From: Streptomyces stelliscabiei
Lineage (GTDB): Bacteria; Actinomycetota; Actinomycetes; Streptomycetales; Streptomycetaceae
Assembly: GCF_014873495.1 (NCBI RefSeq)
Contig: NZ_JADBGF010000001.1
Location: forward strand, 4,402,001 to 4,466,000
Direction: 5' to 3'
DNA length: 64,000 bases
A model generated the notes under the pieces. The model was not told where the DNA came from and did no database searches. It was given only the letters and a program-made list of their open reading frames with translations. The translations under genes and the position numbers were made by a program. Below, in pieces: positions 24,723 through 32,755 of this stretch. Position 1 is the first letter of the stretch, and the number at the start of each line of letters is the position of its first letter.

Positions 24723-26957
24723 ATGACTCGGGCTCGGGACGAGCGCCCCGACGACGACAGCCATGAGAACCGGCAGGGCACCGGCGCGCCGGGCGCACGC
24801 CCCGACGACGGGTCCGAGCACCGGCACGCGAACGCGTCCGACGCGCGGCTCACCGCTCTGTTGCGCACCGACTCGCCGATCGCCTACACGGCCCTGCGCG
24901 AGCTGCGCGAGCGCCACCACCCGTCGGTCCTCGCCTATGCCCGGCTGTGTGCGGCGAGCGAGTCCTCGGCCCGGGAGCTGGCGACGCAGGCGTTCACGAT
25001 CGCCACCCGGGAGACGGCGCGCGGCTCCGAGGCGGCCGTCCCCTGGCGCCATCAACTGCTCCTGCTGACCGTCCGGGTGGCCGCCACCTGGACCACGGAC
25101 GAACACGCGACCGGTCTCGCGCCCGCCCTGCGCCCCGTGCTGGCCACGGCGGGCCCCGACGGCCCCGTCCCGCCCCTGCTCGCGGCGTTCCGGTCCCTGG
25201 CGACCAGGCCCCAGGGGCTCATCTGGTACGGCGTCGTGGAGCAGGAGCCGGAGAACCGTACGGCCGTGCTGCTCGGCCTCACCGCCGACGACGTGACGTA
25301 CATGCGCGAGTCCGCGCTCCAGGCCCTGCGCCAGGCCTGTCTGCGCGGGCGTCTCGCCGCCTCCGACGACCCGCGCTGCCAGGACTTCCGGCGGCTGATC
25401 GAGGAGTCCGTACGGCCGGACTCCCCTCGCCACAGCACCGATCTGCGCGCCCACATGGAGCACTGCCCCTACTGCTCGGGCGCGTACGAGGAGCTGTGCG
25501 CCCTGCGCGACAGCCCGCGCGCGACGCTCGCGGAGGGGTTGCTGCCCTGGGGCGGTACGGCGTACACGCGGGGCGGAGTCGGCGGGCGGGCGGGCGCCGG
25601 CGCGGCGGCGGACTTCTCGGAGCCGGAGAACGGTGCGGACGGCACCGGCGGGGCGACCGGCGGGACTTGGGGGGGCTCCGGAGCGGGCGGGTGGGCGGGA
25701 GCCTCCGCCGCGACCGCCACCGCGGCGGGGACCTGGACGGGGTCCGGCCCGGGCGACGGGTCCGGCGGGGGCGGGGCGCCCGGGTCGGGCATGGGGTCCG
25801 GCTCCGGCTCCGGCCCTGTCGGGTCAGGGTCCGGCGCCGACCGCGGCGGACCCGGTGCCGGTCCCCGTTTCGGATCCGGTGCCGGTGCCGGTGCCGGTGC
25901 CGGTGCCGGTGCCGGTGCCGGTGCCGGTGCCGGGGATCGTTCCGTGGACGGGGCGGCTGCGGAGCCTTCGGGCGGCGCGTCGGCCTGGGCGGAGGCATGG
26001 GCGGGGCCCGGGGACGGGGCCTGGGCAGGGGCGGGGGACGGAGCCGGGGCGGCAGCCGGGGCCGATGGGGAAGCCGTGGCCGGGAAAAGGGGCGGGCCGG
26101 GAACGGCCGCCGGGTCCTGGGCGGCGGGACCCGAGACGGAGTCCTTCGCCGCGAGCGGGGCCGGGCCCGCCACTGGGTCCTGGGCGGCGGAGGGCGGCAG
26201 TGGGGGCCGGGTGGCGGGGGCCAAGTGGTCCCGGTCCCGGCGGATCGTGCTCACCTCGGTGGCCCTCGGGGTGGCGCTGGCGCCGCTGCTGGCCTTCCTG
26301 GTGTTCTCGGGGTCGGTCGGCTCGTCGTCCTCCGACGACGCGGCCGGTTCCGGCGGCACGCCCGCGGCTCCGCCGTCGGGGGCGGTGACCCCCACGGTCC
26401 CGCCGAGCCCGACGCCGTCCCCGACCCCCTCGGAGACCGCGAGCCCCTCGAAGCCCCCGCGGAAGGAGAAGCCGACGCGGAGCCCGAGCCCGAGTCCGTC
26501 CGACACGGGCTCGCCGACGCCGTCGTCGCCGTACGGGCCGCCGCTGAGCGGTGCCTACACGCAGGTGGTGAACATCGCCTCGGGGCTGTGCCTGGACATC
26601 CGGGGCGAGCTGGCGAAGGGCACCGACGTCGTCACTGCCACCTGCTCCTCGCGCGCCACCCAGCGCTGGCGTGTCGACTCCGGGCGCGACGCCCTGCAGT
26701 CGTTCGCCGACCCCGACCTGTGCCTCGACAGCCGTGGGGCGATCGACGACGGCGTGGGCGTCTGGGAGTGCGACTCGCTCGACGGGGACAAGGGCGACAA
26801 CCTCAGGTTCGAGGTCGACTCCCGGGGAGTGATCCGCCCGGCGATCGCGGGGCGGTTCGCCGTGACGCCGGACGCGCTCGGTTCCGTCGGCTTCGCCGTG
26901 GCGTCGGGGCGCGACGGGCAGCGGTGGCGGGCCGGGTCCGGACCGGCCTCTGCCTGA
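24723..26957 (+). CDS. Mosaic membrane protein: sigma-like N-terminus, zinc-finger, Gly/Ala repeat, TM, C-terminal ricin-type lectin domain (744 aa)
   Basis: ATG at 24723 has GGAGG 7 nt upstream. Residues 40-235 are helical and resemble a divergent sigma-70-like region (SPIAYTALRELRERHHPSVLAYARLC; GLTADDVTYMRESALQALRQACL). Then LRAHMEHCPYC (His244, Cys248, Cys251) is the H-x3-C-x2-C signature of zinc anti-sigma domains. Residues 275-500 are low-complexity Gly/Ala/Ser, including a (GA)n run. A membrane helix lies at about 508-530, then a Pro/Ser/Thr stalk. The last ~130 residues are a ricin-type beta-trefoil (QVVNIASGLCLDIRG, CSSRATQRWRVD, DPDLCLDSRG). Predicted topology puts the lectin outside and the zinc finger inside. 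It may signal sugar binding to a sigma factor, but this is inference. Confidence 0.8.
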   Translation: MTRARDERPDDDSHENRQGTGAPGARPDDGSEHRHANASDARLTALLRTDSPIAYTALRELRERHHPSVLAYARLCAASESSARELATQAFTIATRETARGSEAAVPWRHQLLLLTVRVAATWTTDEHATGLAPALRPVLATAGPDGPVPPLLAAFRSLATRPQGLIWYGVVEQEPENRTAVLLGLTADDVTYMRESALQALRQACLRGRLAASDDPRCQDFRRLIEESVRPDSPRHSTDLRAHMEHCPYCSGAYEELCALRDSPRATLAEGLLPWGGTAYTRGGVGGRAGAGAAADFSEPENGADGTGGATGGTWGGSGAGGWAGASAATATAAGTWTGSGPGDGSGGGGAPGSGMGSGSGSGPVGSGSGADRGGPGAGPRFGSGAGAGAGAGAGAGAGAGAGDRSVDGAAAEPSGGASAWAEAWAGPGDGAWAGAGDGAGAAAGADGEAVAGKRGGPGTAAGSWAAGPETESFAASGAGPATGSWAAEGGSGGRVAGAKWSRSRRIVLTSVALGVALAPLLAFLVFSGSVGSSSSDDAAGSGGTPAAPPSGAVTPTVPPSPTPSPTPSETASPSKPPRKEKPTRSPSPSPSDTGSPTPSSPYGPPLSGAYTQVVNIASGLCLDIRGELAKGTDVVTATCSSRATQRWRVDSGRDALQSFADPDLCLDSRGAIDDGVGVWECDSLDGDKGDNLRFEVDSRGVIRPAIAGRFAVTPDALGSVGFAVASGRDGQRWRAGSGPASA
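25875..25933. repeat. In-frame GGTGCC hexamer tandem repeat
   Basis: Nearly ten perfect copies of the hexamer GGTGCC, encoding Gly-Ala dipeptides in the low-complexity segment of the mosaic lectin protein. Six-base units keep the frame if copies are gained or lost. Confidence 0.9.
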
Positions 26958-26989
26958 GACCGGTCCGAGCCTCCTGCGCTCCGTACCGG

Positions 26990-28204
26990 TCAGACGACGC
27001 GGACGCCCCTGCGCCACACACCCGTGACCAGCGGCACGCCGGGCCGGTAGGCGAGGTGGACGTGGCTGGGCGCGTCCAGCAGGGCGAGATCGGCGTACGC
27101 GCCCGGCGTGAGCCGGCCGACGTCATCACGGCGGAGCGCCCGCGCGCCCCCCGCCGTGGCCGACCAGACCGCCTCGTCCGGCGTCATCCCCATGTCCCGC
27201 ACGGCGAGCGCGACGCAGAAGGGGACGGACGAGGTGAAGGACGACCCCGGATTGCAGTCCGTGGAGAGGGCGACGGTGACGCCCGCGTCGAGGAGCCGGC
27301 GCGCGTCCGGCCACTCGGCGCGGGTGGAGAACTCGGCGCCCGGGAGGAGGGTGGCGACCGTCCGGCCGTGCGCGAGGGCGTCCACGTCTGCGTCGGTGAG
27401 GTGGGTGCAGTGGTCCGCGCTCGCCGCGTCCAGTTCCACGGCGAGCTGGACGCCGGGGCCGTACGACAGCTGGTTGGCGTGGATGCGCGGGTGCAGACCC
27501 CTGGCCCGGCCCGCCGTGAGGATCGCGCGGGCCTGGTCGCCGTCGAAGGCGCCCTTCTCGCAGAAGACGTCGATCCAACGGGCGTGGGGCGCGCAGGCGT
27601 CGAGCATCTCGCCGGTGACGAGGGCGACGTAGGCGGCGGGGTCCTCGGCGTGGTCGGGGGAGACGATGTGGGCGCCGAGGTACGTCACCTCGTCCGTGTG
27701 CCGGGCGGCGATGCGCAGTGCCCGCGCCTCGTCCTCGACGGTCAGGCCGTAGCCCGACTTGGTCTCGAAGGTGGTCGTGCCCTGACGGAGTGCCTCGCGG
27801 AGGTAACGGGTGAGGTTGGCCTCCAGTTCCTCGTCGGTGGCGGCGCGGGTGGCGGCGACGGTCGTACGGATGCCGCCCGCGCTGTAGGCCCGGCCGGACA
27901 TGCGGGCGTTGAACTCGGCGGTCCGGTCGCCCGCGAAGACGAGGTGGGAGTGGGAGTCCACGAAGCCCGGGATCACCGCCCGTCCACCGGCGTCGACCCG
28001 ATTGTCAGTGGCGGGTGCTTTGCTCTGATCACCGGTCCACGCGATGCGGTCGCCGTCGATGACGACGGCCGCGTCCTGGACCAGTCCGAGGGGGGAACCG
28101 TCGCCGAGGGAGGGGTCGTTGGTGACCAGGGCAGCGATGTTGGTGATGAGCGTGCTGGCGGTGCTCACCGAGTGGGCGGGGCTGTCGGTCGTCGGGCTGC
28201 TCAT
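26990..28204 (-). CDS. hutI: Imidazolonepropionase
   Basis: Amidohydrolase-superfamily zinc enzyme that opens the ring of 4-imidazolone-5-propionate to N-formimino-L-glutamate, the third step of histidine degradation. PGFVDSHSHLVFAGDR carries the HxH metal motif; SGYGLT, HANQLSYGPGVQLAVELDAASADHCTHLT (metal His residues) and STDCNPGSSFTSSVP (Asp) follow. ATG at 28204 has AAGGA 5 nt upstream and gives 404 aa, the usual length. Last gene of the hutU-M20-hutF-hutI operon, 83 bp after hutF. Confidence 0.95.
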   Translation of the reverse strand: MSSPTTDSPAHSVSTASTLITNIAALVTNDPSLGDGSPLGLVQDAAVVIDGDRIAWTGDQSKAPATDNRVDAGGRAVIPGFVDSHSHLVFAGDRTAEFNARMSGRAYSAGGIRTTVAATRAATDEELEANLTRYLREALRQGTTTFETKSGYGLTVEDEARALRIAARHTDEVTYLGAHIVSPDHAEDPAAYVALVTGEMLDACAPHARWIDVFCEKGAFDGDQARAILTAGRARGLHPRIHANQLSYGPGVQLAVELDAASADHCTHLTDADVDALAHGRTVATLLPGAEFSTRAEWPDARRLLDAGVTVALSTDCNPGSSFTSSVPFCVALAVRDMGMTPDEAVWSATAGGARALRRDDVGRLTPGAYADLALLDAPSHVHLAYRPGVPLVTGVWRRGVRVV

Positions 28205-28287
28205 GGCGTCCTTGGTTGCCTGGTCGGCGGTCGGTTCGGGATCGGGGTCCGGGTCGGGGGCCGGGCGCGCGGGTGGTCGGGCGGGTT

Positions 28288-29637
28288 TCATCCGCGCAGT
28301 GCCGCGACGGCGTCGGCGAGGGCCTTCGGCACATCCGGTACGAGCGTGTGCGCCCCGTCCCGTACGACGTGCCGACCTCCCACCACCGTGTGCGACACGT
28401 CCGCTGCCGACGCGGCGAATACCGCCGTCTCCGCGCCCAGTCGTGGCAGCGGCCCCGCTGTCCTGACCGAGTCGAGCGCGATCGTGGTGAAGTCGGCGAG
28501 CGCGCCCGTCTCCAGGGTGCCGGCGTCGTCCCAGCCGATCGCCGCGTGGCCGTCGGCCGAGGCCGCCCGCAGGAGGGCCGCCGCCGTCCAGTGACCGCGC
28601 GTACGGGTGCGCAGCCGCTCGTTCAGCTCCATCGCGCGCGCCTCTTCGAGCAGGTCGATGACGGCGTGGCTGTCGGAGCCGAGGGAGAGCGGGGAGCCCG
28701 CGCGTTGCAGGGCGACAGCCGGTCCGATGCCGTCCGCGAGGTCCCGTTCGGTCGTGGGGCACATACAGGTTCCGGTGCCGCTGTCGCCGAGGAGGGCGAT
28801 GTCCTCGTCGGTGAGGTGGGTGTTGTGGACGCCCGTCGTACGGGGGCCCAGCACACCGTGGTCGGCGAGGAGCTGGGCGGGGGTGCGGCCGTGTGCCGCG
28901 TGGCAGGCGTCGTTCTCCGCCGTCTGCTCCGACAGGTGCACGTGCAGCGGGGCCCGCCGCTCCTCGGCCCAGCGCGCCACGGTCGCCAACTGGGCGGCGG
29001 GGACGGCCCGGACGGAGTGCACGGCGGCGCCGATCCGCGCGTGATCCCGGTCCTTGAGAACTGAACAGCGTTCCGCCCAGGCCTCCGCCGTGCCGTCGGA
29101 GAAGCGGAGCTGGTGGTGGCCGGGCGCCTTGCCGAAGCCGGCGGAGAGGTAGGCGGTGTCGAGGAGGGTGATCCGGATGCCCGCCTCGGCGGCCGCCTGG
29201 ACGAGCGCCTCGCCCATGGCGTTCGGGTCGGCGTACGGGGTGCCGCCGGGGGCGTGGTGCACGTAGTGGAACTCGCCCACCGCCGTGATCCCGGCCAGCG
29301 CCATCTCCGCGTACACGGCCCGCGCGAGGGCGAGGTAGGTGTCCGGGGTCAGCCGGTCCGCCACCCGGTACATGACCTCGCGCCAGGTCCAGAAGGTGCC
29401 CGAGCCGACCTGGACGGTGCCGCGCAGGGCCCGGTGGAAGGCGTGGCTGTGGGCGTTGGCGAGGCCGGGCAGGGTGAGGCCGCGCAGGACGACCGCGCCC
29501 GGGGGCGGGGTGGGCGTCGAGGTGCGCACGGCGGTGATGCGGCCGTCGGAGCCGCCGGTGGTCACCGTGAGGGTGACGCCCGGCTCGACGTGCGTGCCGA
29601 GCCAGGCGTGTTCGAGCCAGTAGGTCGTCTCCGTCAC
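28288..29637 (-). CDS. hutF: Formimidoylglutamate deiminase
   Basis: HutF converts N-formimino-L-glutamate to N-formyl-L-glutamate and ammonia. Amidohydrolase motifs: GLANAHSHAFHRALRG (HxH), APLHVHLSEQTAENDAC, THLTDEDIALLGDSG and LGSDSHAVIDLLEEARAMEL (metal Asp). The 449-aa length fits. GTG at 29637 overlaps the preceding stop in a GTGA, so translation is coupled to the M20 gene. Its presence shows that the pathway runs through N-formylglutamate, which needs a deformylase; none of the classical HutG type is in the cluster. Confidence 0.92.
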   Translation of the reverse strand: MTETTYWLEHAWLGTHVEPGVTLTVTTGGSDGRITAVRTSTPTPPPGAVVLRGLTLPGLANAHSHAFHRALRGTVQVGSGTFWTWREVMYRVADRLTPDTYLALARAVYAEMALAGITAVGEFHYVHHAPGGTPYADPNAMGEALVQAAAEAGIRITLLDTAYLSAGFGKAPGHHQLRFSDGTAEAWAERCSVLKDRDHARIGAAVHSVRAVPAAQLATVARWAEERRAPLHVHLSEQTAENDACHAAHGRTPAQLLADHGVLGPRTTGVHNTHLTDEDIALLGDSGTGTCMCPTTERDLADGIGPAVALQRAGSPLSLGSDSHAVIDLLEEARAMELNERLRTRTRGHWTAAALLRAASADGHAAIGWDDAGTLETGALADFTTIALDSVRTAGPLPRLGAETAVFAASAADVSHTVVGGRHVVRDGAHTLVPDVPKALADAVAALRG

Positions 29638-30938
29638 CTGCGGGCCAGCCCTTCCAGTACGTCGGCGAGCGCGGTCACCCCGGCCAGGCAGTCGTCCTCG
29701 GCGGCGTGCTCGGCCGGGGAGTGCGAGACGCCGGTGGGGTTGCGCACGAACAGCATGGCGGTCGGGACGGTCCCGGAGAGGATCCCGGCGTCGTGTCCGG
29801 CTCCGGTTCCGAGCACCGGCACCTTCAGATCGGCCGTGTCCCGGCCCAGGATGCGGGCGATCTCGTCGCGCAGCGCGTGTTCGAACTCGACGACGGGCGT
29901 GAAGGACTCCCGGACGACGTCCAGTTCGATCCCGTGCTCCTGGGCGTAGTCGCGGGCCGCCTCCTCGATCGCGCCGACGACCGTGTCCAGCGTCGCCTGG
30001 TCCTCGGCGCGGGAGTCGAGCCAGCCGCGCACGAGGGAGGGGATGGCGTTGACGCCGTTCGGCTCGACGGAGATCTTGCCGAAAGTGGCGACGGCGCCGG
30101 CCAGCCGGGCCTCGCGGCGGGCCGCGAGGACGGTCTCCGCGTACGACAGCATGGGGTCCCGGCGGTCGACGAGGCGGGTGGTCCCGGCGTGGTTCGCCTC
30201 GCCCCGGAAGTCGAACCGCCATCGCCCGTGCGGCCAGATCGCACTGGCGATCCCGACGGCGTCCCCGGACAGGTCCAGGGCCCGCCCCTGCTCGACGTGC
30301 AGTTCGACGAAGGCCCCGATCCGCGCGAGGCGTTCGGGATCGGGCCCGATGCCGTCCGGGTCGTAGCCGGCGGCCTCCATCGCCCGGGGCAGGGTGACGC
30401 CGTCCCCGTCGGTCAGCCGTCCCGCCTGCTCGGCGGTCAGCTGCCCGGTGGCCAGCCGTGAGCCGACGCAGGCCAGCCCGAAGCGCGCGCCCTCCTCGTC
30501 ACCGAAGTTGACGATGGCGAGCGGTTTGTCGAACCGGGCGCCCCGGGCGCGGAGTTCGTCGAGCGCGGCGAAGGAGGACACCACGCCGAGGGGCCCGTCG
30601 AAGGCCCCGCCGTCGGGCACGGAGTCGAGGTGCGACCCGGTGACCACGGCGTCCCCGGCGGCGGGGTCGCCGAGCCAGGCCCACTGGTTGCCGTTCCGGT
30701 CGACCTCGTGGTGGAGTCCCCGGTCCCGGGCCTGCTCCTCGAACCAGGCCCGGCAGTCGGCGTCGGCGGCGGTCCAGGCGAAGCGGCGGTAGCCGCCGGA
30801 GCCGGGGTGGCGGCCGATGGGCCCGAGGTCGCGCCACATCTCGTGGAAGGAGGCGCCACCGGTGACGGGCCGGGGGGAGCGCTCGGCGTCGGTCCCCGTC
30901 GGGGTGCTGCCGCCGCGCCCCCCTGCGCGCTGGGTCAC
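29634..30938 (-). CDS. M20-family amidohydrolase (allantoate amidohydrolase-like; candidate N-formylglutamate deformylase)
   Basis: Zinc amidase of the N-carbamoyl-amino-acid hydrolase/allantoate amidohydrolase group, 434 aa. Metal ligands are visible in VTGSHLDSVPDGGAFDG (His, Asp), NFGDEEGARF (Glu pair), ELHVEQG (His) and SHSPAEHA (His). GTG at 30938 overlaps the hutU stop (GTGA) and its own stop overlaps hutF (GTGA). Being locked between hutU and hutF makes a role in histidine degradation far likelier than in allantoate use; hydrolysis of N-formyl-L-glutamate to glutamate and formate is the step otherwise missing. That assignment is inference. Confidence 0.88.
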   Translation of the reverse strand: MTQRAGGRGGSTPTGTDAERSPRPVTGGASFHEMWRDLGPIGRHPGSGGYRRFAWTAADADCRAWFEEQARDRGLHHEVDRNGNQWAWLGDPAAGDAVVTGSHLDSVPDGGAFDGPLGVVSSFAALDELRARGARFDKPLAIVNFGDEEGARFGLACVGSRLATGQLTAEQAGRLTDGDGVTLPRAMEAAGYDPDGIGPDPERLARIGAFVELHVEQGRALDLSGDAVGIASAIWPHGRWRFDFRGEANHAGTTRLVDRRDPMLSYAETVLAARREARLAGAVATFGKISVEPNGVNAIPSLVRGWLDSRAEDQATLDTVVGAIEEAARDYAQEHGIELDVVRESFTPVVEFEHALRDEIARILGRDTADLKVPVLGTGAGHDAGILSGTVPTAMLFVRNPTGVSHSPAEHAAEDDCLAGVTALADVLEGLARR

Positions 30939-32599
30939 GCGTCCTCACCCTCGCGCATCGGCACGCGGACGCCCCGGTCGTCGGCGACGGACTCGGCGAT
31001 GTCGTAGCCCGCGTCGACGTGCCGGATCACGCCCATCCCGGGGTCGTTGGTGAGCACCCGGCGGAGCTTCTCGCCGCCCAGCTTCGTGCCGTCGGCGACC
31101 GTGACCTGCCCGGCGTGGAGGGAGCGGCCCATGCCGACGCCGCCGCCGTGGTGGATCGACACCCAGGACGCGCCGGAGGCGACGTTGACCATGGCGTTCA
31201 GCAGGGGCCAGTCGGCGATCGCGTCGGAGCCGTCGAGCATGGCCTCGGTCTCGCGGTAGGGGGAGGCGACGGAACCGGAGTCGAGGTGGTCGCGGCCGAT
31301 GACCAGCGGGGCCGCCAGCTCGCCGCTCGCCACCATGTCGTTGAACCGCTCGCCGGCCTTGTCCCGCTCGCCGTAGCCGAGCCAGCAGATGCGGGCCGGC
31401 AGGCCCTGGAAGTGGACGCGCTCGCCGGCCATCCTGATCCAGCGGTGGAGGGACTCGTTCTCCGGGAACAGGTCCAGGAGTGCCCGGTCGGTCTTGGCGA
31501 TGTCGGCGGGGTCGCCGGAGAGGGCGGCCCAGCGGAAGGGGCCCTTGCCCTCGCAGAAGAGGGGCCGGATGTAGGCGGGGACGAAGCCGGGGAAGGCGAA
31601 CGCCCGCTCGTAGCCCGCGAGCTGGGCCTCGCCGCGGATGGAGTTGCCGTAGTCGAAGACCTCGGCGCCGGCGTCCTGGAAGCCGACCATGGCCTCGACG
31701 TGCCGGGCCATCGACTCACGCGCGCGGGTGGTGAACCCGGCCGGGTCCTTCGCCGCGTAGGACGCCATGTCGTCGAAGTCCAGGCCCGTGGGGAGGTAGG
31801 ACAGCGGGTCGTGGGCGGAGGTCTGGTCGGTGACGATGTCGATGGGGGCGCCCATCGCGAGGAGCTGGGGGACGAGGTCGGCCGCGTTGCCGAGGACGCC
31901 GATGGACAGCGGGCGGCGGGCGTCACGGGCCTCGACGGCCAGCTGGAGGGCGTGGTCGAGCGAGTCGGCCTTCACGTCGAGGTAGCGGTGCTCGATGCGG
32001 CGGTCGATGGCGCGCGGGTCGCAGTCGACACAGATCGCGACGCCGTCGTTCATGGTCACGGCGAGGGGCTGGGCGCCGCCCATGCCGCCGAGGCCGGCGG
32101 TGAGGGTGATCGTCCCGGCGAGGGTGCCGCCGAACTTCTTGGCGGCCACGGCGGCGAAGGTCTCGTAGGTGCCCTGGAGGATGCCCTGGGTGCCGATGTA
32201 GATCCAGGAACCGGCGGTCATCTGGCCGTACATGGTCAGCCCGAGCTGTTCCAGCCGGCGGAACTCCTCCCAGTTGGCCCAGTCGCCGACGAGGTTGGAG
32301 TTGGCGATGAGGACACGGGGCGCCCACTCGTGGGTCTGCATGACACCGACGGGGCGGCCCGACTGGACGAGCATGGTCTCGTCCTGCTTGAGGGTCCGCA
32401 GGGTCCGGACCATGGCGTCGAAGGAGCGCCAGTCACGGGCGGCCTTGCCCGTGCCGCCGTAGACGACGAGCTTGTCGGGGTGCTCGGCGACCTCGGGGTC
32501 GAGGTTGTTCTGCAGCATGCGCAGGGCGGCTTCCTGCTGCCAGCCCAGGGTGCTGAGTTCCGTACCACGCGGCGCTCGGACGGGGCGGGGTCCTGACAC
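30935..32599 (-). CDS. hutU: Urocanate hydratase
   Basis: Urocanase adds water to urocanate to give imidazolonepropionate, using tightly bound NAD+. Start set at GTG 32599 with GGAGG 6 nt upstream (554 aa, normal length). Motifs: YGGTGKAARDW, IANSNLVGDWANWEEFRRLE, GQMTAGSWIYIGTQGILQGT, TLTAGLGGMGGAQPLAV, FDYGNSIRGEA and FVPAYIRPLFCEGKGPFRW with the active-site Cys. First gene of the hut operon. A -35/-10 pair and inverted TGAATAG/CTATTCA repeats lie just upstream. No functional histidine ammonia-lyase is next to it. Confidence 0.96.
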   Translation of the reverse strand: MSGPRPVRAPRGTELSTLGWQQEAALRMLQNNLDPEVAEHPDKLVVYGGTGKAARDWRSFDAMVRTLRTLKQDETMLVQSGRPVGVMQTHEWAPRVLIANSNLVGDWANWEEFRRLEQLGLTMYGQMTAGSWIYIGTQGILQGTYETFAAVAAKKFGGTLAGTITLTAGLGGMGGAQPLAVTMNDGVAICVDCDPRAIDRRIEHRYLDVKADSLDHALQLAVEARDARRPLSIGVLGNAADLVPQLLAMGAPIDIVTDQTSAHDPLSYLPTGLDFDDMASYAAKDPAGFTTRARESMARHVEAMVGFQDAGAEVFDYGNSIRGEAQLAGYERAFAFPGFVPAYIRPLFCEGKGPFRWAALSGDPADIAKTDRALLDLFPENESLHRWIRMAGERVHFQGLPARICWLGYGERDKAGERFNDMVASGELAAPLVIGRDHLDSGSVASPYRETEAMLDGSDAIADWPLLNAMVNVASGASWVSIHHGGGVGMGRSLHAGQVTVADGTKLGGEKLRRVLTNDPGMGVIRHVDAGYDIAESVADDRGVRVPMREGEDA

Positions 32600-32613
32600 G
32601 GTCTGCCTCCTCG

Positions 32614-32666
32614 CTATACAGCAACTATTCACATCCTGACTTGCTGAATAGAGCTAGTCAATACAG
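32614..32666 (-). promoter_or_regulatory. hutU promoter with nested operator-like repeats
   Basis: On the minus strand TTGACT (32661-32656) and CAGGAT (32638-32633) are separated by 17 bp, a good sigma-70-type promoter, with the expected start near 32626. Four copies of an nTATWCAG-like octamer overlap it: CTATACAG (32614), CTATTCAC (32625), CTGAATAG read on the minus strand as CTATTCAG (32644) and CAATACAG (32659). The TGAATAG/CTATTCA pair forms a 7-bp inverted repeat with 13-bp spacer. A repressor bound here would block the promoter. Confidence 0.6.
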
Positions 32667-32755
32667 CCGTAGGGCCAGCGACGGCACGCCAGGGGTGTTT
32701 GGCTGGAGACAGTGGCCCTCTGGGCTCGGACGACGACACGACAGCGGGGGACGGG

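Noticed and set aside
24947..28594. A plus-strand open frame of over 1200 codons running through the lectin gene and antisense to hutI/hutF
   Set aside because: It is a GC-bias shadow: Arg/Gly/Pro-rich, no domain, no ribosome site, and it crosses well-defined genes on both strands.
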